Positions 60,504 to 64,000 of a DNA stretch of 64,000 nt are shown in pieces. Both the position numbers and the translations under genes were made by a program. The notes under the pieces are model-generated. The model had not been told where the DNA came from. It saw nothing but the letters and a program-made list of their open reading frames with translations, and did not search any database. The stretch comes from CAZDXJ01 sp964509475 (GTDB lineage Bacteria; Pseudomonadota; Gammaproteobacteria; Methylococcales; Methylomonadaceae), in contig CAZDXJ010000001.1 of NCBI GenBank assembly GCA_964509475.1, positions 1 through 64,000 on the forward strand, in the 5' to 3' direction. Every line of letters begins with the position of its first letter. Positions within the stretch are counted from its first letter, which is position 1.

Positions 60504-61334
60504 ATGCAGTTTATTAAACAATGGTATAAAGAAATTCAGGCGATACAACCGCGCTGCTGGGATAGCAAACAGCAGTCGCAAGATTATCTTGATAATATGG
60601 CCAATTGGGAACGTATCTATTTTTCCAGAAAAATTTCCATCTGGCTGACTTTTTTTCTAAAAGACAAGCCGGTTACACCCGATCAGGTTACCCTGGCCTG
60701 GGTGCTTATCGGCATTGCCGGCGCCATGTTATTGGTATTTGATTATTATATACAGCTCCTGGGACTGGGTTTACTTTATTTTGCCTGGCTACTGGATAAT
60801 GTGGATGGTGAATTGGCGCGTTACCGGCAACAGTTTTCGATGACCGGTAATTTTTTGGATATGTTGGGACATCAGATCATTCCACCGATGTTTTTTGCCG
60901 GTTTGGGCGTGCATGAATTATTACTGCCCCAGCCGTCTCTGATTGGTGTGATTGCAGCCATGTCGGCAGCGGTTTGGGTTATCCCGATGACCAAGATGCA
61001 GGATAATGTGTTGCTGTTATTGGCGATTCAGGCGTTATCCATGCAAACCGCGTTTTCTGAAACCAAGCCGTCTCGTTCGTCAAACGTTGAAAAAACGCTG
61101 AAATCCCGGTGCCAGTCGCTGATTGCCTTTTTGTTTACCGATACAGCGATGTTGTATTTGCTGATATTTTCGGTTGTTGGCCAGCAAACCCAGGTGTATT
61201 TGATTTTTTATGGTCTCGGTATGCCGCTGATGATCGGGCCTAAATTTTGGGTTCGGAACAAGGAACTGCGCCGTATCAGTACCAACCCGGAACAAATTGC
61301 CGCCCAGTTTCGCCCTGAATGGAAAGATCATTGA
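60504..61334 (+). CDS. CDP-alcohol phosphatidyltransferase family protein, variant active site
   Basis: 276 aa membrane protein. The signature D-x2-DG-x2-AR-x8-G-x3-D-x3-D reads D98, D101, G102, A105, R106, G115, D119 and then H123 in place of the final Asp (DNVDGELARYRQQ then TGNFLDMLGH). Several helices follow, with a hydrophilic loop between. Normal members transfer a phosphoalcohol from a CDP-alcohol and use the last Asp as catalytic base or metal ligand, so the His may alter or abolish activity. Its place within a glycan cluster suggests attachment of a phosphoalcohol to a lipid or glycan. It is followed after 4 nt by the NodB-like gene. Confidence 0.82.
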   Translation: MQFIKQWYKEIQAIQPRCWDSKQQSQDYLDNMANWERIYFSRKISIWLTFFLKDKPVTPDQVTLAWVLIGIAGAMLLVFDYYIQLLGLGLLYFAWLLDNVDGELARYRQQFSMTGNFLDMLGHQIIPPMFFAGLGVHELLLPQPSLIGVIAAMSAAVWVIPMTKMQDNVLLLLAIQALSMQTAFSETKPSRSSNVEKTLKSRCQSLIAFLFTDTAMLYLLIFSVVGQQTQVYLIFYGLGMPLMIGPKFWVRNKELRRISTNPEQIAAQFRPEWKDH

Positions 61335-61338
61335 TCGT

Positions 61339-63147
61339 ATGCCAATCCTGCTTTTGACAAGCCAGCGTGCCACTTGGCGCAAACTGCCGTTCAATCCAAA
61401 TTACGGGTATTTTTTGCCGGCCAGCCGCTTGCAGACTTATCAGGATGTGTTGAGCGCTGCCGGTTTGAAACCGGTCATTCAGGAAATAGAGGCTATCGAA
61501 CCCGCCCGCTTGCGTCAATATCAGGCGGTTATTGTGGCCTGTCCGTTTAAAAACCTGTCCGATGTTTTGCTGGCGGCGCTGCTCGATGTCTCTTACCGGT
61601 TTGGGGTGGTTTTGATAAGTGATACCTTTTTGCTGGATAAACGGGCCTGGCGCGGGTTTGGTGTTACGGCATGTCAGGGTCTGGTTCCGGTGCAAACCCT
61701 AACGGATCGGCAATCGACAATGCTTTACCGGGCCTTACCCTATCCTTATTCCGAACAAGGGTGGGCGTTCGGTATCCGGCCACTCTTGCGTTTATTGTTA
61801 CAAAACTGGTTGGCCAAAAAACTTACATTGCAAGCCGGTTGTTCAATCGATGCGTTTTTTTCCGGTCAGCGGCCGGCGATAAGCCGGATGGCTTATGGCA
61901 AGGCGGGTAATATCCTGCTCAATTTTCATCCGGCTCTGGTTTTCAAGGAAGGGGGGGCGATTCATCAGCACTTCAGACGGCTTTTGGAGCAGGATTTGCC
62001 GCATGCACAGCTTGCATTTGATTTGCGCCACGCGGTTTGCCTGCGTATGGATGATCCGGGGTCTTGTGAACGGGTGCATTTGCAAGGGTTTAATGTGGGC
62101 GTTATTGATGCTGGACAATGGCAAGCGGTACGGCATTTGTTGAAGCGGGAGAAAGCGGTGTTAAATATCGCTTATGTGCCGCAATGGGTCGATGATGGCG
62201 ATACCGGCAAGGGCGATTTATATATCCAGGGTCAGCCGGTCGAACCGCGCCATCCGGGGATGTGTTATCCCAGTTGGCAGGTCGATTATAACAAGCGCGG
62301 GCGTGAACAGTCGCATTTTTACCGACGTGAATACCAGCAAATAAAACGGGGTGTCGAGGAAGGCGTCTTCAGCATTTTATCGCATGGTCTGACCCATTTG
62401 ACGACCCAAATCGATGTCTGGCTAAAAGCCGATGATCGCTATACCAATAGGAATTGGTATCGGGAGTTTCGGGAAATGGCGACACGGAAAAAGATTGCCC
62501 CCGATATTTTGTTACAGCGCTTGCGAATGAGCCGGGAATTGTTGGCGCAGGCGTTTGCATCCAGCCCCAAAGTGTTGGTTCCGTCCGCGCATGAACAGAC
62601 GGCGATCATTCCGGCTCTGGCTTATAAAGCGGGTTTTGCGCTGTGTTCAAGCCGTTCCCTGTTTGTTTTGAGCCGCGATGGCGTGCAGGCGCATCGTCAC
62701 CTGAGAGCCTTTTATCCCAGTGAATTAAAAACCGCGCAGGCGTTTGTAAATGCCGGATTTCCGGTGATTTTTACATTCCACGACTACGATGTTTATCAAC
62801 ATGGTTATGTTTGGTTGCAAGATAAAATTACTTTACTGCGAACATGGGGTATTACACGCTTCTGGGCTTTGGAATTTCTTGCCGGGCTGCTGTTGGCATC
62901 GCTGGATGTGCAGGAACAGGCGGGTAAAATCCGGGCCGTGATTCAGTTCCCGTTTGTATTGACGGGGGGAGAAACAGTACCTTTACGGCTTAATCGACGG
63001 ATTTATGAGACGATGCGCTTGAATGGACAGACCGTCAAATTGATAGTGAATGACACCCAGGATGGCAGTCTTTTTGAAATACCTGTGGCCCATGTGGATA
63101 GTGATAATAAACTGGTGATCGATATGGACTGTGTGGACAGGCGTTAG
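61339..63147 (+). CDS. NodB-like polysaccharide deacetylase-related protein
   Basis: 602 aa from the ATG at 61339. Residues 1-230 have no recognised family: LLLTSQRATWRKLPF, YRFGVVLISDTFLLDKRAW. A polysaccharide deacetylase-like domain starts near VCLRMDDPGSCERVHL (metal-binding D-D) and includes ILSHGLTHLTTQIDVW (H-x-x-x-H metal pair) and ALVSAHEQTAIIPALAYKAGF-type text (PSAHEQTAIIPAL). A beta-sandwich-like C-terminal part follows. There is no signal peptide. Acting with the upstream CDP-alcohol enzyme is likely, but the reaction is unknown. Confidence 0.7.
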   Translation: MPILLLTSQRATWRKLPFNPNYGYFLPASRLQTYQDVLSAAGLKPVIQEIEAIEPARLRQYQAVIVACPFKNLSDVLLAALLDVSYRFGVVLISDTFLLDKRAWRGFGVTACQGLVPVQTLTDRQSTMLYRALPYPYSEQGWAFGIRPLLRLLLQNWLAKKLTLQAGCSIDAFFSGQRPAISRMAYGKAGNILLNFHPALVFKEGGAIHQHFRRLLEQDLPHAQLAFDLRHAVCLRMDDPGSCERVHLQGFNVGVIDAGQWQAVRHLLKREKAVLNIAYVPQWVDDGDTGKGDLYIQGQPVEPRHPGMCYPSWQVDYNKRGREQSHFYRREYQQIKRGVEEGVFSILSHGLTHLTTQIDVWLKADDRYTNRNWYREFREMATRKKIAPDILLQRLRMSRELLAQAFASSPKVLVPSAHEQTAIIPALAYKAGFALCSSRSLFVLSRDGVQAHRHLRAFYPSELKTAQAFVNAGFPVIFTFHDYDVYQHGYVWLQDKITLLRTWGITRFWALEFLAGLLLASLDVQEQAGKIRAVIQFPFVLTGGETVPLRLNRRIYETMRLNGQTVKLIVNDTQDGSLFEIPVAHVDSDNKLVIDMDCVDRR

Positions 63148-64000
63148 TTCTGCATCATTCGCTCAATCGTATCCACCATATGCGACCAGGAAAAGCGGTA
63201 TTGGCGCTGTTGTATAGCTTGCTGAAACAATTTCCGGTCTGCTTGCTGGAAAAAACGCCGGATCGCTTGCCGTAATGCGCCGCTGTCTTTTGCCGGCACC
63301 AGGAAACCGGTTTTATCGGGTTCAATCATTTCCGGCAATCCACCAACCCGGGCGGCAATCACCGGTATGTTGAAACTGAAGGCGATCTGGATCACGCCGC
63401 TTTGGGTGGCTTCGATATAAGGCGCGATAAAGATATCGGCGGCAGTGAAATAAAGGCCCACTTCTTCGTTGGCAACATAACGGTCAACCAGGGTGATTTG
63501 ACCCCGCTGCTGCAAACGGTTCAATTGGGTTTGATAGTGCTGTATCGGTTCATAAAATTCACCAACCAGTAACAAATGATAATTGCTGTCCAGTTGCAGC
63601 ATGGCTTCCAACAGATAGGACAAACCTTTGTAAGGGCGAATCAGGCCGAAAAACAACAAAACCCGTTTGCCATCGAGTTGCAATTGCCTGCGCGATGTTT
63701 TCCGTTCCCAGGTATTCGAATTTGTGAAACAATCGTAATTTGGGTGCGGATTGATCCACACCGGCTGTTTGGTAAGGCATCGGATCTGTTCGGCTTGTTG
63801 TTCGGCATGGACGACAAATCCCTGGCTGAATGCGAAAGCACAGCGCACAAGCGTGCGATCCAGGAAAGATTGCTCGTGCGGCAGAACATTGTGGCAAAGG
63901 AAATAACAGGGAATCGCCGCATGTCGGCTCAATAAATAACTCAGCACGCTATAGCCTGGCGCGAAAAAAGGATGCCACCAGGAAAACAGGACATGGCTGG
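63144..64000 (-). CDS. family 4 glycosyltransferase, truncated by the window edge
   Basis: The 3' part of a GT-B enzyme; the frame stays open to the last base of the window (SHVLFSWWHPFFAPGYSVLS precedes the first internal GTG), so the real start lies outside. Motifs: IPCYFLCHNVLPHEQSFLDR, RVLLFFGLIRPYKGLSYLLE, ADIFIAPYIEATQSGVIQIA (donor site with E/Q variation) and MIEPDKTGFLVPAKDSGALR. It overlaps the end of the NodB-like gene by 4 nt in convergent orientation. Confidence 0.87.
   Translation of the reverse strand, partial: SHVLFSWWHPFFAPGYSVLSYLLSRHAAIPCYFLCHNVLPHEQSFLDRTLVRCAFAFSQGFVVHAEQQAEQIRCLTKQPVWINPHPNYDCFTNSNTWERKTSRRQLQLDGKRVLLFFGLIRPYKGLSYLLEAMLQLDSNYHLLLVGEFYEPIQHYQTQLNRLQQRGQITLVDRYVANEEVGLYFTAADIFIAPYIEATQSGVIQIAFSFNIPVIAARVGGLPEMIEPDKTGFLVPAKDSGALRQAIRRFFQQADRKLFQQAIQQRQYRFSWSHMVDTIERMMQN

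Overview
The window comes from a gammaproteobacterial (type I, Methylococcales-like) methanotroph. The diagnostic locus is a complete pmoCAB operon (39.5-42.5 kb) encoding particulate methane monooxygenase with the copper-site residues in place. The housekeeping genes (pilMNOPQ-aroKB-hemE, rplU-rpmA-obgE-proB, glyQS-gmhB-plsC, deaD, ispB, mtaB, waaF) are arranged as is usual for Gammaproteobacteria. I cannot name the genus from sequence alone.

Layout. 0-5.2 kb is a decaying region. It holds a metallophosphoesterase with two in-frame stops, a sensor kinase split by a frameshift and overwritten at its 3' end by a repeat, an intact OmpR-type response regulator, and many copies of a dispersed palindromic repeat family. 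5.2-12.5 kb holds an exported membrane-anchored protein of unknown role, mtaB, an AT-rich LTA-synthase-like sulfatase-fold enzyme, class I fumarase, a lipoprotein and phnA/yjdM. 12.7-14.1 kb is a small accessory islet: a double-HTH regulator, a HicB-like antitoxin, a HicA toxin gene killed by an amber codon, and a 3' fragment of tRNA-Asn that looks like an attachment-site scar. 14.2-26.7 kb is envelope and core metabolism (heptosyltransferase, a beta-propeller-like protein, an outer-membrane barrel, an APH-type kinase, deaD, ispB, L21/L27, Obg, ProB, PBP1A). 27.0-34.8 kb is the type IV pilus alignment and secretin operon followed by aroKB and hemE. 34.8-38.6 kb holds a DASS transporter, YjbQ, a DUF411 metal-binding protein, alanine dehydrogenase and tRNA-Thr. 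pmoCAB and then glyQS-gmhB-plsC follow.

46.9-48.4 kb is again rich in the dispersed repeats, around one small lipoprotein gene. 48.4-51.4 kb is a minor-pilin operon (pilE-like, fimT-like, pilV, pilW, pilX). Where pilY1 usually lies there is instead a secreted protein with two CH-x-G...H-x(2,3)-H...C modules and a Ser/Gly tail built from a 42-nt tandem repeat. The assembly breaks inside this repeat (100 N). A SPASM-type radical SAM enzyme comes next, then a surface-glycan cluster to the right edge: PMT-type glycosyltransferase, GT2, two GT4 enzymes, a flippase, a FemAB/GNAT-like transferase, a CDP-alcohol phosphotransferase with a variant active site, and a NodB-like protein.

The most interesting points are the pilin-linked CH-x-G/Ser-Gly protein with its radical SAM neighbour, the variant CDP-alcohol phosphotransferase in the glycan cluster, and the concentration of nonsense and frameshift mutations next to the repeat family and the tRNA scar. 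No CRISPR array, insertion-sequence transposase, integrase or rRNA was seen.
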